Notes: generated by a model from the letters alone, not told the origin. Counted from the stretch's first letter, positions 34,887-44,401 are shown. The stretch is DNA of 64,000 nucleotides from Desulfobacteraceae bacterium Eth-SRB2 (GCA_004193595.1 RPGQ01000077.1:136091-200090); one strand, 5' to 3'. Program-made: numbers and translations.

Positions 34887-35642
34887 CTATTTATTATCGT
34901 TATTATTGTCCTCTTCAAAGCTCTTTTTTCCGAAAATTCCGGCGCCGACAATACTTATTTCGTAAAGCACTATCAAGGGCAACGCCATCATGACCTGCGT
35001 CACAACATCCGGAGGGGTTAAGATCGCTGCACCGACAAAGAATAAAAGAAGCGCATACTTTCTGTTTTTCTTTAAAAAGCTTACGGAGACCATGCCAAGT
35101 CTGGCAAGAAAGGTAATAATCAAAGGGAGTTCAAAAACAAGTCCAAAAGCAAGTAACAATTTTGAGGCAAAACTTAAATACTCCCGCATGGAGGGAAGCG
35201 GCTGTATTATTTCAGAGGCAAATCCTAAAAAAAACTTAAAACCGTATGGAAATACAATAAAATATCCGAAAGATGCACCGCCGACAAAGAAAAAAGTTGA
35301 TAGAACCACAACGGGAACCATGAGCCGTTTTTCTTTATTATAGAGTCCGGGAGCAACAAACATCCAGAACTGATAAAAGATTACAGGAGTCGCCAGAATG
35401 ATGCCGGAAAGAAATGCCACTTTCAAGTAAGTAAAGAACGCTTCGGGAAGACCGGTAAAAATAAGCTTATCCCCGGTTTGCATGACGCTTATCAGGGGTC
35501 GAGTTAAAATTTGAAACAGTTTTTCTTTAAAGAAGTATGACGAAACAAAACCAATACCCACGGCTATGAAACAGACAATTAGACGTTTTCTGAGCTCTTC
35601 GAGGTGTGTGGTAAAAGGAATTTTTTCTTGTTCATCCATCAC
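34887..35642 (-). CDS. tatC: Twin-arginine translocase subunit TatC
   Basis: Signal-peptide receptor of the Tat system, which exports folded proteins across the inner membrane. The 251-residue sequence opens with FTTHLEELRKRLIVCFIAVGIGF, the conserved cytosolic motif and first helix. It continues through six TM helices with FSSELIL-like FLTYLKVAFLSGIILATPVIFYQFWMFVAPGLYNKE, FGLVFELPLII and LTPPDVVTQVMMALPLIVLYEISI. Encoded directly after the TatA/B gene on the same strand, forming a compact tat operon. Confidence 0.96.
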   Translation of the reverse strand: MMDEQEKIPFTTHLEELRKRLIVCFIAVGIGFVSSYFFKEKLFQILTRPLISVMQTGDKLIFTGLPEAFFTYLKVAFLSGIILATPVIFYQFWMFVAPGLYNKEKRLMVPVVVLSTFFFVGGASFGYFIVFPYGFKFFLGFASEIIQPLPSMREYLSFASKLLLAFGLVFELPLIITFLARLGMVSVSFLKKNRKYALLLFFVGAAILTPPDVVTQVMMALPLIVLYEISIVGAGIFGKKSFEEDNNNDNK

Positions 35643-35679
35643 TTAACGGACTTTCCGAATCTTTATTTCCGGTTTCATT

Positions 35680-35964
35680 TTATTCTTTATCAAAATCGGC
35701 AGAAAGGTTTTGGTCTTGGGATCCGGCATCGACCTTTACATCCATAGCATCCCTAATCTCTTTGCTCATATCATCAAAGGTTGATTTAGCCTCCTTTAAT
35801 TCATCATCGATTTCCAGAGTTTCTTTTAACTCGGATGTGGCTCGCTTAAACTCGGCAAAAGCCCGTCCCAAAGATTTTGCGAGATCCGGAAGTTTTTTGG
35901 GTCCAATAACAATCAGTGCGATTGCCAGGATCAATATCATTTCCGGCATGCCGATGCCAAACAT
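35680..35964 (-). CDS. TatA/TatB family translocase protein
   Basis: Single-helix Tat component. The 94-residue product has [40 protein letters not shown]: one N-terminal TM helix, the hinge FGP-like GPKKLP, and an amphipathic helix. An acidic tail of about 50 residues ([16 protein letters not shown]) makes it closer to TatB in length, though short for it; with no second copy nearby it may act as a dual TatA/B. 37 bases upstream of tatC. Confidence 0.92.
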   Translation of the reverse strand: MFGIGMPEMILILAIALIVIGPKKLPDLAKSLGRAFAEFKRATSELKETLEIDDELKEAKSTFDDMSKEIRDAMDVKVDAGSQDQNLSADFDKE

Positions 35965-36069
35965 ATATAACTCCTAAATGGTGAAAGAAAGTTAATCAAA
36001 ACTGATAAGGTGTCAATACGTAATGGTTTTATAAAAAAGAGTCAAGAATAACTCACCCGGATAAACCTG

Positions 36070-36240
36070 GAAAGTGACTAAAATTTGAAGTGAACTAAAT
36101 TGAGCTAAAGTTAACCCGCCACCGACCTTTGGCGGATTAATGTATGTGCCTTTGGCACTATCAATTTAAATAAAAATTGATTTGCGCTGAAAGCGCTTTC
36201 CTCAACTTTAGGCATTTTAGATCACTTTAGATCACTTCAC
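36070..36240. repeat. MITE-like element with CTAAATTGAG ends
   Basis: GTGAACTAAATTGAGCTAAAG and CTCAACTTTAGG...TAGATCACTT face each other; inside is TAACCCGCCACCGACCTTTGG, the same block as in the 26212 element. It thus combines parts of two families, suggesting they share an origin. Confidence 0.7.
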
Positions 36241-36303
36241 ACTTTTTTAAGGGATTATTTTTACAAATAAAATGCATAAAATTCACAACTAAAACAATAA
36301 AAA

Positions 36304-37533
36304 CTATTCGAGTGCATCCGGTTTTAGGACAAGAAAATAGAGAGTGCCGTGGTGCTGCATATGACCGGCCGCTATTTCCGCATAGGTTCCATCACCCCAG
36401 AACAAATCCGCCCGACCCGGCCCATTGATTGCCCCGCCGGTGTCCTGATTCAGAACAAATCGAGAAAACTCCGACCATTCGTAAATTTTCCCGCTGCCAT
36501 TTATTAAAGGCTTTTGGGTTTGGATAAAGGCCAGTCCGGCTCGAGGGAACAGACGTCGGTCCAAAGCAATTGATCGGCCCGGCGTCAATTTAACTTCCAG
36601 GTAGCCGATGGGACCGTCTTCTTCGATTTTAAAAAATACATAACTTGGGTTATAATTCAAGATGGTTTCAACCTCTTCGGGATGGTCGTTCAAATAAGCA
36701 CGAATCTTTTGCATAGACATTTCCTCGCGAGGTATTTTGTCGGTGTCGATAAGCAGCTTGCCGATACTCCGATACGGATGGCCGTTTGTGGTATGATAAT
36801 GGACGTGAAGGGTTTCGTCGTTATTAAGATTAATTTTCCCGGAACCCTGGATTTGCAAAAAGAAGAGGTCAATTGGGTCTTTAAGCCAGACAATCTCTCG
36901 AGTCTTTCCCTCAAGCATCCCCTTATAATCTATGTCGTTGCGGTCATAATAGGGCACGACTGTTTGGTCGGTATATCTGCCAATAATTTTTTTTCCCTTA
37001 AATTCCGGTCGAAACAAGGAAAGATTAATCGTCGTAAGGTCTTCGGGGCGGGCGTAAATTGGGAATCGGTACTCAGTACTTTGTTCCAGGCTTCCTTCTA
37101 AAGAAGGTTCGTAATATCCTGTAAAAAAAACCTGTCCCGGGTTGCCGTTGCCCACAGACCGGTAAACCAGGTACTTTAAATGAATAAATTCTTTCAGATC
37201 CTGTATTGACGGTTTGGTTTGAATAAAATCCAGAAAGTGTTCCATAGATCTTATCATATGGGCGGCATCAAAGACGTCTTCGCCGAACCTGAACTTCCTG
37301 TCAGCCGGAATTTTGTTAAGATACAACATGCTTTTCAGAATGCCATGCTCCAAACCGTCATAGTCCATATCATCAGAAAATTCGGGATAGTCCGACGAAG
37401 CTATTCTTATTAGCCCGGTTTCCCTGACCTTTGGTACTTCTTTTTTAAAGAGGGTGCATCCTGCGAACAATATAGAAAAGAACACCGCTAAGAAAATAAT
37501 TGAATTATATCTTTTATTAACCCAAGGATTCAT
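36304..37533 (-). CDS. mltA: Membrane-bound lytic transglycosylase A
   Basis: Lipoprotein enzyme cleaving murein to anhydromuropeptides at the outer membrane. The 409-residue product has a lipobox signal (IIFLAVFFSILFAGC), the MltA domain FFTGYYEPSLEGSLEQ ... FPIYARPEDL, LFFLQIQGSGKI, and the 3D domain with the catalytic aspartate in FVLNQDTGGAINGPGRADLFWGDG. Length and motif order normal. A MITE-like element (37533-37718) abuts its start codon, so it may supply or disturb its promoter. Confidence 0.95.
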   Translation of the reverse strand: MNPWVNKRYNSIIFLAVFFSILFAGCTLFKKEVPKVRETGLIRIASSDYPEFSDDMDYDGLEHGILKSMLYLNKIPADRKFRFGEDVFDAAHMIRSMEHFLDFIQTKPSIQDLKEFIHLKYLVYRSVGNGNPGQVFFTGYYEPSLEGSLEQSTEYRFPIYARPEDLTTINLSLFRPEFKGKKIIGRYTDQTVVPYYDRNDIDYKGMLEGKTREIVWLKDPIDLFFLQIQGSGKINLNNDETLHVHYHTTNGHPYRSIGKLLIDTDKIPREEMSMQKIRAYLNDHPEEVETILNYNPSYVFFKIEEDGPIGYLEVKLTPGRSIALDRRLFPRAGLAFIQTQKPLINGSGKIYEWSEFSRFVLNQDTGGAINGPGRADLFWGDGTYAEIAAGHMQHHGTLYFLVLKPDALE

Positions 37534-37718
37534 TTATGACGGCCTCATAAAAAGTCAGTCTTTGGTGGCAAAGTAAAAAGCTCCAAATTCCCCCGAATAA
37601 ATCTCTCAAGATAAAAAGGCGTCGCAAAAATCCGAGGAATGAGAAGTAATTATAGTATGTTGCAGTGACGAGGACTGCAGCGCAACGCAGAAGTTGGACT
37701 TTTTACGAAGCCATCATT
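37533..37718. repeat. MITE-like element, TCGTAAAAAGTC family, copy 2
   Basis: Ends ATGACGGCCTCATAAAAAGTC and GACTTTTTACGAAGCCATCAT. Shares GATAAAAAGGCGTCGCAAA and CGCAACGCAGAAGTTGGAC with 15526-15690. It fills the whole gap between mltA and the next gene. Confidence 0.85.
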
Positions 37719-38002
37719 TATAATCTATTTGTAGCCATATGTATTAAAAAAAATAAGATGCCGATACAAAACAACAGAATAAATAACGGCATTGTAACAA
37801 GAAAACTCACTAAATTTTGAATGCCGTCCCATGAAATGCTATCAATCCACTTAAAATGGTCCTGGCCAACAACACTGACAAGAGATAAGCTCTTGAAAGC
37901 AAATTTTTCTTCATTGCCCATTACTGAAGATATGGCTTGAAAAAGGAGTATCAATCCACTAAAGAGCCACGAAGTCAAACCGGCCATAGTATATTTCGAC
38001 AT
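37718..38002 (-). CDS. Small membrane protein, two TM segments
   Basis: The 94-residue product has two hydrophobic helices (YTMAGLTSWLFSGLILLFQAISSV and LVSFLVTMPLFILLFCIGILFFLIHMA) separated by about 40 polar residues. Start 38002 has GAGAGGTGAGTG upstream. It is 34 bases downstream of moaC on the same strand. Its last codons overlap the MITE boundary. Function unknown. Confidence 0.65.
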   Translation of the reverse strand: MSKYTMAGLTSWLFSGLILLFQAISSVMGNEEKFAFKSLSLVSVVGQDHFKWIDSISWDGIQNLVSFLVTMPLFILLFCIGILFFLIHMATNRL

Positions 38003-38036
38003 CACTCACCTCTCTGATTATTGTGATCGCTAAACC

Positions 38037-38519
38037 CTAACCCCCATTTTTCACAAACAAACCGCTTTTTCCCCCTGATTTTTCAAGAAGGCATATATCA
38101 GAGATGGTCATTGCACGATCATAGGACTTGCACATATCATATAGGGTCAGCCCGGCCACAGAAACTGCTGTCAGGGCTTCCATTTCAACACCGGTCTGAT
38201 CCATAGCGCGAACAGCCGCTTGGATTCTGATGGAATTTTTCCCTTTATCCGGGAAAAACTCCACGGCAATATGGGTTATATTTAACGGATGGCACATGGG
38301 AATAAGATCCCAAGTCTTTTTTGCGGCCATGATACCGGCGATTCTTGCCGTCTCAAGAACATTCCCCTTTTTGGCCGTCTGATTGAGTATTTTCTCAAGT
38401 GTTTCCTGATTCATGGAAACAATCCCCTGGGCCATGGCAACCCGCAACGTCGGTTCCTTACCGGACACATCCACCATCCGAACCCGCCCCTTTTTATCGA
38501 TGTGGGTGAATTCTTTCAT
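38037..38519 (-). CDS. moaC: Cyclic pyranopterin monophosphate synthase
   Basis: With MoaA, MoaC converts GTP to cyclic pyranopterin monophosphate, the first step of molybdenum cofactor synthesis. The 160-residue sequence has FTHIDKKGRVRMVDVSGKEPTLRVA, GNVLETARIAGIMAAKKTWDLIPMCHPLNIT, and TGVEMEALTAVSVAGLTLYDMCKSYDR. Start 38519 matches the family N-terminus (GGAGTGTGTT upstream). No other moa genes are in the window. Confidence 0.96.
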   Translation of the reverse strand: MKEFTHIDKKGRVRMVDVSGKEPTLRVAMAQGIVSMNQETLEKILNQTAKKGNVLETARIAGIMAAKKTWDLIPMCHPLNITHIAVEFFPDKGKNSIRIQAAVRAMDQTGVEMEALTAVSVAGLTLYDMCKSYDRAMTISDICLLEKSGGKSGLFVKNGG

Positions 38520-38814
38520 AACACACTCCATTTCAAATGGATCCAATAATGTTTTTCATTTATCCATATAAGATACATTATTTAAAATGATAATGAAATC
38601 CTGCGATGGAAGGAAAATAATAAATTTATAAAATCGTTCACACTGCTTTATTACACTGAAATGGTTATACCCTTTGGTGTAAAAACTAATACATATTATA
38701 TGTAATGCCAAGAATTAAAAATTATAAAAAGCAAGCATCCATGAGGGGTATTTTATTCTGAATGTGCATCGTGTTTATAAATAGATTAGAGTCTTTTTAA
38801 GTTCAGAGATTTTC
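38520..38814. other. Gap between moaC and the accessory block
   Basis: AT-rich, with no gene or clear structure seen. It marks the change from core genes to the mobile/accessory section. Confidence 0.4.
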
Positions 38815-39453
38815 TTAAAAATCAAACAATTTGAGTTGCTTATCTTGCTCTTTTTTCTGCTTTTTCTTGTTTTCAGCGATCTTACGGTTGATCTCTGTGC
38901 GTCTTGCCTTTTTCTCTCCGGCTTTACGCTCTTTAAGGCGCTTTTGTTCGGCCATAAATTTTTCCAATTCCTTCGTCTCTTCTTCATCGGCCACTTCGTA
39001 GATAATATCAAGTTTCGGCAACATGCTTTTGGGGATTACCAACCCATTGGGCAGTTCAACCAGGGTCAAAGCATCAGAAATCTCCGGGCTGCGTAGGCCT
39101 TCAGCTCCCATTTCCAGATTACAGGCCTTTTCAATCTGTGTGGCCTTATTGCCGACCGTGGATTTTTTAGTGCCAAAAAAATCACAAACCGTGTCCGCCG
39201 AAAGGAAAAACTCGTTTTCCGGGTCAAACAGGAAATTAAGACGAGCAATCACATAAATTATCGAGGCAGCCCATATTTCTTTTTTGCCTCGGGTAATGGA
39301 AATCTTCCGCTTTCGTCCTAACATTTCGCAAAGCTCAATGGCATAGCCATAGAGTTCATCATCCAAGTGTTCTTCGCAAAAGGCCAGCACCAGCCCTTTG
39401 ATTTCTTCGAGTCGTTGCTTTTTATTCGATATTCTTTCATTCACCGACATCAC
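38815..39453 (-). CDS. DUF6398-type protein
   Basis: The 212-residue product has an N-terminal part I recognise as DUF6398-like: FCEEHLDDELYGYAIELCEMLGRKRK, GKKEIWAASIIYVIARLNFLFDPENEFFLSADTVCDFFGTKKSTVGNKATQIE. The last part resembles a cyclin-box or HTH. A lysine/glutamate-rich coiled tail (about 165-212) ends QKKEQDKQLKLFDF. It follows the transposase-tail ORF with overlapping stop and start. The role is unknown; nucleic-acid binding is a guess from the HTH-like segment. Confidence 0.65.
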   Translation of the reverse strand: MMSVNERISNKKQRLEEIKGLVLAFCEEHLDDELYGYAIELCEMLGRKRKISITRGKKEIWAASIIYVIARLNFLFDPENEFFLSADTVCDFFGTKKSTVGNKATQIEKACNLEMGAEGLRSPEISDALTLVELPNGLVIPKSMLPKLDIIYEVADEEETKELEKFMAEQKRLKERKAGEKKARRTEINRKIAENKKKQKKEQDKQLKLFDF

Positions 39454-39764
39454 CCTATCGTTTCTACAAAATACGCTTCATCCCAAATTTCAGTGTTCCC
39501 ACCAAGCGTATCTCTTATCAGGGGAAATTTTTCCAGTATGGCATCGTTGGAAAATTGCTTTCTCAGAACCTCAATGAAATAAGGCTCTAATTTGTCGATT
39601 TTTCTTATCATATCCTCTGGGTTGTCGAGATACCCCTTTTCATGGAGGAACCGGTAAAACAGTTTTAACGCAGGCGGCCCGTAAACATATTCCATCGGTT
39701 CGACCATCATCTTTCTCAAAAGGAAATCTTCAAAAAACTCAAGAAAATAAATATCCGGTACCAA
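39450..39764 (-). CDS. ORF ending in a Y1-transposase C-terminal tail
   Basis: Of 104 residues, the last ~36 (KQFSNDAILEKFPLIRDTLGGNTEIWDEAYFVETIG) nearly duplicate the end of the Y1 transposase at 45793-46464. The first ~68 (YFLEFFEDFLLRKMMVEP ... YFIEVLRKQ) are unrelated to that transposase. It is either a fusion formed when the transposase tail was transferred or a read-through chimera. The DNA identity continues past the stop into the next start (ACGATAGGGTGATGT). No HUH motif, so it cannot be an active transposase. Confidence 0.6.
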   Translation of the reverse strand: MVPDIYFLEFFEDFLLRKMMVEPMEYVYGPPALKLFYRFLHEKGYLDNPEDMIRKIDKLEPYFIEVLRKQFSNDAILEKFPLIRDTLGGNTEIWDEAYFVETIG

Positions 39765-39868
39765 TTTTAAAACAAGGGTATCCCCCAGACTGGTGGGAAC
39801 TTATAAACTCATGTCCCATAGCCCATCCCTAATAGTTTCGCATAGAGAAAACAAGAATGGCGCAAGTT

Positions 39869-40936
39869 TTAGGCCGGGATATAAACACCTCTTTTCAAGC
39901 TCTTAATCCGGCCCTGCTTTTTTGCTTTGCAAATAATATTTCTTATCTGTTTATCGTCAAGCCCTGTTTTTTCTCTAATCCCGGCGACGGTAATACCTTT
40001 TGTGCTTCTTTTGATAATGCCCGCAACCGTGTCAAACAGAGATCTGTCTCTTATTTTGGGTGAAGCCTTTTTGGGTAGTGTTTTGGCTGCGGGCTTTGCG
40101 GTTGTAGCTCCGGCCTTCGCTTTTTTAGATGCAGGCGTTAATGATTTTGTTCTCCTTGAGGCCCCTTTTGGAGCTTTCACACGTTTCTTTTTTACAACAA
40201 CAGGTTCTTCAATATCAATGCCGAACACATCCGCCAGATCTGATTCGGCAATGACCCTTGTCGGTTTTTTCTCGGCTTTCTTAAGTAATTTACGGGTCTT
40301 ATCTTCTACGGCCTGTGTTACCAGATCTTTCATTTTAGCGTTTCGAAGCTTGAAAAATAGGCTCGGGTCGTTATCAAGCCTGGCGCCAATGCCATACAGG
40401 GTTGCAGCCACATGTTTGCACATATAGGCCCAGTCAGGACAACTGCAACTAAAATCAATCTCTTTGGGCGAAGGGAACAGCCCCTTCCCCTGGGCCATGA
40501 ATATTTCGTCTAATGCTTTGGGAAATTTTCCGGCCAAAAGCTCCTGCAAGGAATCCAGTTTTCCTTCACAGGCAGCTTTAAGGTCCTTCCAGATCATTTT
40601 ATTAACAGCCTTTATTTTGATTACTACAGAGTATGGCTTTGATCTTGTTCCCTGAACAAGGGCTTCGACTTTGCCGGAATCTATTTGAAGGTCCAGCACT
40701 GCGCCATGACGGACATAACTGCGCCCCCGGCCAATCCGGTTGCTGTAGTCTGCATACCGTTCAAGGTTGAGGTTCCATGACTTGCCCCACCAGGTCCGAG
40801 CGATAGCCCTTCCTTCAAGAAGAATCGGTTTTATATCAGAATTTTTCTTTCTTAGCTGTTTTAGCTTTCTGGCTGCTTTTGCTTGCTTTTCAGCAACGGA
40901 TACATAACGCGGATAGCCCCAATGTCCCATAATCAT
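39869..40936 (-). CDS. SWIM zinc-finger protein
   Basis: The 355-residue product has a SWIM zinc finger (FSCSCPDWAYMCKHVAATLYGIG, CxC...CxH) near residue 160 and the family opening WGYPRYVSVAEKQAKAARKLKQL. A Lys/Ala-rich linker (about 250-300, KKRVKAPKGASRRTKSLTPASKKAKAG) leads to a short C-terminal winged-helix-like segment (GITVAGIREKTGLDDKQIRNIICKAKKQGRIKS). SWIM proteins commonly sit beside SNF2-type helicases, as here, and are thought to bind DNA or the helicase. Same strand as, and 136 bases downstream of, the helicase gene. Confidence 0.88.
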   Translation of the reverse strand: MIMGHWGYPRYVSVAEKQAKAARKLKQLRKKNSDIKPILLEGRAIARTWWGKSWNLNLERYADYSNRIGRGRSYVRHGAVLDLQIDSGKVEALVQGTRSKPYSVVIKIKAVNKMIWKDLKAACEGKLDSLQELLAGKFPKALDEIFMAQGKGLFPSPKEIDFSCSCPDWAYMCKHVAATLYGIGARLDNDPSLFFKLRNAKMKDLVTQAVEDKTRKLLKKAEKKPTRVIAESDLADVFGIDIEEPVVVKKKRVKAPKGASRRTKSLTPASKKAKAGATTAKPAAKTLPKKASPKIRDRSLFDTVAGIIKRSTKGITVAGIREKTGLDDKQIRNIICKAKKQGRIKSLKRGVYIPA

Positions 40937-40991
40937 ACCTTAAATGTATTTTCTGTAACTTCTCAGGTTGTTGAGTCCGCCGGAAGCGGAC

Positions 40992-41022
40992 GTTATATAG
41001 AATCGCGAAGCGATTATATAAC
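40992..41022. repeat. Hairpin between the SNF2 and SWIM genes
   Basis: GTTATATAGAATCGC pairs with GCGATTATATAAC around GAA. Beside it lies GCGGCGAAGCCGC (41054-41066) just after the helicase stop codon, so the gap probably folds as one or two transcript hairpins. Confidence 0.65.
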
Positions 41023-41072
41023 TTGACAGTATCGGAATTTCATTTTTTTAAAGCGGCGAAGCCGCGTTACTT

Positions 41073-43751
41073 TTATAATGCTAACTTAAAAAAGTCCATT
41101 AATTCATCATTTTTCATCTCGGTTATCCAGGCATCGCCGGTGCCGGCAACAACGTCTCGTGACAACTTGGCTTTTTCTTCTAACATTTTATCAATCCTCT
41201 CTTCTACAGTAGCTTTGGTCAAAAATTTGTGCACAATAACATTCTTTTTTTGTCCAATCCTGAACGCCCGGTCGGTTGCCTGGTTTTCTACGGCAGGATT
41301 CCACCAGCGGTCAAAATGAATTACATGGTTTGCCTCTGTCAAATTCAACCCGACCCCGCCGACTTTCAGGGATAATACCATAAATGGAACATAACGTTGG
41401 CTTTGAAATTGCTCAATAATCATCTTTCTTTTACCTACGGCCACACTTCCATGCAAAATCAGGCCTTTTCGATTAAAGATGCTTTCCAAAAAATCATGAA
41501 GCGGTTCCGTTATTTCCTTAAATTGTGTAAAAACCAGGACCTTTTCTCTTTTTTCGTATATTGTTTCACAAATTTCACGAAGCCTTAAAAACTTGCCGCT
41601 GTCTTTTTCTTCAAATTCTCCGGTTCCGATATATTGATCCGGGTGATTGCAGATCTGCTTGAATTTCATAAGGGAAGAAAGGATCAGTCCCTTTCTTTGA
41701 ATCCCTTCTGTTTCCGCGATGACCCCCTTTATCTCTTTGATCACATTTTCATATAAAAGGATTTGTTTTTTGCTAAGAGGGGCATATGTTTTCATCTCAA
41801 TCTTTTCCGGGAGGTCGGATATGACCGACCTATCGCTTTTCAAGCGCCTCAAAATGTATGGGCTGATAATTTTACGCAGTCTTGAATATCCGGAGGTGTC
41901 TTGATTTAAGTTTTTTGAAAATTTTTTAAACTCTCCGGCATTCCCGAGCAATCCCGGATTTAAAAAATCGAACAAGGACCAGAGGTCTGACAGCCGGTTC
42001 TCAATAGGAGTGCCTGTCATTACAATCCTGTTCCAGGAAGAGAGCTTTTTTATTGCCTTGGCCTGTTTGGTCCCCGGATTTTTGATGGCCTGGGCCTCAT
42101 CTAAAATGATGTAGTTCCACGAGTATGATTGGAGCCATTGATACTTTTGAACCAAGGCATATGTTGTAATAACAAGATCAAATCCATCCAGTGATTCCTT
42201 GTCTTTTGGCAGGTTCTTTTTCCCTGAATTAGTTCCCGGATGCGCGACATAAAATTTGATGTCAGGTGAAAAACGCCTAATTTCATTTTCCCAGTTGGCA
42301 ATAAGGGAGGCAGGAATTACCAAGAGACTTGCTTTATATGGTTTTCCTGATTCCTTGAGTTTGGATTTCATGAAATTTAAAAAGGCCAGTGCCTGGATGG
42401 TCTTGCCAAGACCCATATCATCTGCCAGACAGGCTCCAAACTGTAAGGAATGCAAGAAATACAACCAGCTTAGCCCTTTCTGTTGATAATCCCTTAACTT
42501 GCCATTAAATGCCTTGCCGGGTTTTACTGACGTAATAAGTTCAGGATTTAGCAGTTTCCGGATGACCGATTTTAGCCATTTTCCGTTTGAAATGCCGCAA
42601 TCTATTTCTTGCGCATTAACATCCAGTAATTTCTCGGGCGCAAGCTGCATCCTAAGGGCTTCCTTTAAGCTAAAACCCTCTTTAGCCATCATTTTTTTTG
42701 CTTTTTCATAGGCATCCAATGTCTGTTTCAGCTTTTCCGGATCAACCGCCACCCATTTGTTTTTAATGAAGGCCAGCCCTTCTGATTCACTTAATAATTG
42801 CCTTGCTTCCTTTTCAGAGATTTGCGTATCCCCGAGAAACAAGCGGGCATTGAAATTTAAGATTGCATCCATGCCGACTAAAGAGGGCTTTGAATCACCA
42901 ACGCTAAAATTTAGTCTTACACTTGCTTTATTGCCTTTCCACCAATTTGGAATTCTGCACAAAATACCTGACTCTTCGTAAACAGGAACCTCTTTTAAAA
43001 AAGAAAATGCATCTCCTGCAGTCCAGACAAAGGGATGAAACAGTTCTCCGGTTTCAAGGAGCTCTGCAATTAGCGGGCTCCTTGCCGCAGCTGTATGAAC
43101 TGTTGCAAGAAGCTCCAGCAGCTTTTCATTATCATTTGCATATTCCTGCAACGCGTGTTTGAGAGGGAGATGTTTGGATCTTCCCTGTTTGTTTATCCCG
43201 GTTGAATACGTTGCCATAAAAGCAAACGGGTACTCGTTACTCTTATTTTCTACAAGATGGAAAAATACTCTGCCCACAAGGTGCACATTTGGGCTGTAAA
43301 TCCTGATAAAATCTTCAGCGGTTCCGTCATAAGATTTAATCGCAAAGGCAAAAGAATGGTTTAATCTTGCCCATACAGCTTCAAGCAATCCGGTGTTTAA
43401 GTATTCCGAACCAATCATCAATGGGGCCTGCTCTACATGCAGCCTCAATTCATCTTTTTCTATCAAAAGCGTGACGTTATGACGCAGGATTTCCAGATCA
43501 GGTGTTTGTCTCAATTTCGTGGCAAAGGCCCCGGTAAAATTTCGCCAGTAATCAAGGGAAGGGGAAAGAGAGACCTGATGATCGCAAAAGCCCAAAAACA
43601 GAAGCCATGAATCGTTATTGGCAGAGAAACGGTTGTATATTTCTTGTTGTAACAGTCGGCAGCTCTTGTTTATGGCCCCCTCTGTGTCCGTCCATTCCAA
43701 CTGGAGGGAACCGTTTGGCATAACAACAACGTTTAATTCTTGATTCAGCAT
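41073..43751 (-). CDS. SNF2-family DEAD/DEAH helicase
   Basis: The 892-residue ATP-dependent DNA translocase has a long N-terminal SNF2-associated region (about 1-420). The two RecA-like domains follow: motif I ADDMGLGKTIQALAFL, Ia LLVIPASLIANWENEI, II YIILDEAQAIKNPGTKQAKA, III VMTGTPIENRLSDLWSLFDFLNPG, V LSLKVGGVGLNLTEANHVIHFDRWWNPAVENQATDRAFRIGQ and a C-terminal KATVEERI. All core motifs intact. The pair with the SWIM protein is common in bacteria; links to repair or defence are proposed but I cannot choose. Confidence 0.95.
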   Translation of the reverse strand: MLNQELNVVVMPNGSLQLEWTDTEGAINKSCRLLQQEIYNRFSANNDSWLLFLGFCDHQVSLSPSLDYWRNFTGAFATKLRQTPDLEILRHNVTLLIEKDELRLHVEQAPLMIGSEYLNTGLLEAVWARLNHSFAFAIKSYDGTAEDFIRIYSPNVHLVGRVFFHLVENKSNEYPFAFMATYSTGINKQGRSKHLPLKHALQEYANDNEKLLELLATVHTAAARSPLIAELLETGELFHPFVWTAGDAFSFLKEVPVYEESGILCRIPNWWKGNKASVRLNFSVGDSKPSLVGMDAILNFNARLFLGDTQISEKEARQLLSESEGLAFIKNKWVAVDPEKLKQTLDAYEKAKKMMAKEGFSLKEALRMQLAPEKLLDVNAQEIDCGISNGKWLKSVIRKLLNPELITSVKPGKAFNGKLRDYQQKGLSWLYFLHSLQFGACLADDMGLGKTIQALAFLNFMKSKLKESGKPYKASLLVIPASLIANWENEIRRFSPDIKFYVAHPGTNSGKKNLPKDKESLDGFDLVITTYALVQKYQWLQSYSWNYIILDEAQAIKNPGTKQAKAIKKLSSWNRIVMTGTPIENRLSDLWSLFDFLNPGLLGNAGEFKKFSKNLNQDTSGYSRLRKIISPYILRRLKSDRSVISDLPEKIEMKTYAPLSKKQILLYENVIKEIKGVIAETEGIQRKGLILSSLMKFKQICNHPDQYIGTGEFEEKDSGKFLRLREICETIYEKREKVLVFTQFKEITEPLHDFLESIFNRKGLILHGSVAVGKRKMIIEQFQSQRYVPFMVLSLKVGGVGLNLTEANHVIHFDRWWNPAVENQATDRAFRIGQKKNVIVHKFLTKATVEERIDKMLEEKAKLSRDVVAGTGDAWITEMKNDELMDFFKLAL

Positions 43752-43922
43752 TTCTTGGATGGGCCAACCCTCATGTATTTGACTTGCTCACTCCAGAATC
43801 TTTCCAACAGCCAATCTTTTATTTCGTCTAATTGTCAGCGTGTGGCTATTAGTGAATAACATATCAATATGGCATTGTAATTATTGAAAAATTATCTCTT
43901 TCGAAAAAAGTCCATGCAGGGC

Positions 43923-44363
43923 TTAGGTAATATACATTGTATCTACCCTATCCCGACGTTTTAGAAATTCGATTTGTTCATCGATTGTCGAAAACCCGGA
44001 AAGATCCAGTTCCTCAAACTCATCAGGACCGGTATTGGTCTTCATCCTAACATTTTGAACAATTTCTTCCAATTGTTCTTTTGAAATTTTGGGAACTTTG
44101 GTAATCGAGCTTTTTTGCGGTACACCCTTTTTGATTTTGAAATTATAGCTGACCATTTCCAACATGCCGCTAATTTTTTCCTTGGTCAAAATTCGATACT
44201 CAAAATGATAATGACGCCCGGCTATGGGACGAAAATAAAAGAATTTATACAGCCGTTCACCCTTTTTTACGCGGATTAAATAGTGATCCTGTTCAGGGAG
44301 TGGCTTCTTTGTCTTAACGCTTTTGCGTCGGTTTTTCATATTATATACCGCATATAACTTCAC
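43923..44363 (-). CDS. Unknown protein downstream of fic
   Basis: The 146-residue product is basic at its N-terminus (MKNRRKSVKTKKPLPEQDHYL may be the true start, 44339) and acidic at its end (GPDEFEELDLSGFSTIDEQIEFLKRRDRVDTMYIT). Predicted mixed alpha/beta, no TM segment. It lies 38 bases after fic on the same strand and is preserved with it in the damaged inverted copy, so the two probably form a unit; an antitoxin or target role is only a guess. No family recognised. Confidence 0.65.
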   Translation of the reverse strand: MKLYAVYNMKNRRKSVKTKKPLPEQDHYLIRVKKGERLYKFFYFRPIAGRHYHFEYRILTKEKISGMLEMVSYNFKIKKGVPQKSSITKVPKISKEQLEEIVQNVRMKTNTGPDEFEELDLSGFSTIDEQIEFLKRRDRVDTMYIT

Positions 44364-44401
44364 GAATGAATAGTGTACTTTTTACTCCACGTTGTTTTTC
44401 C

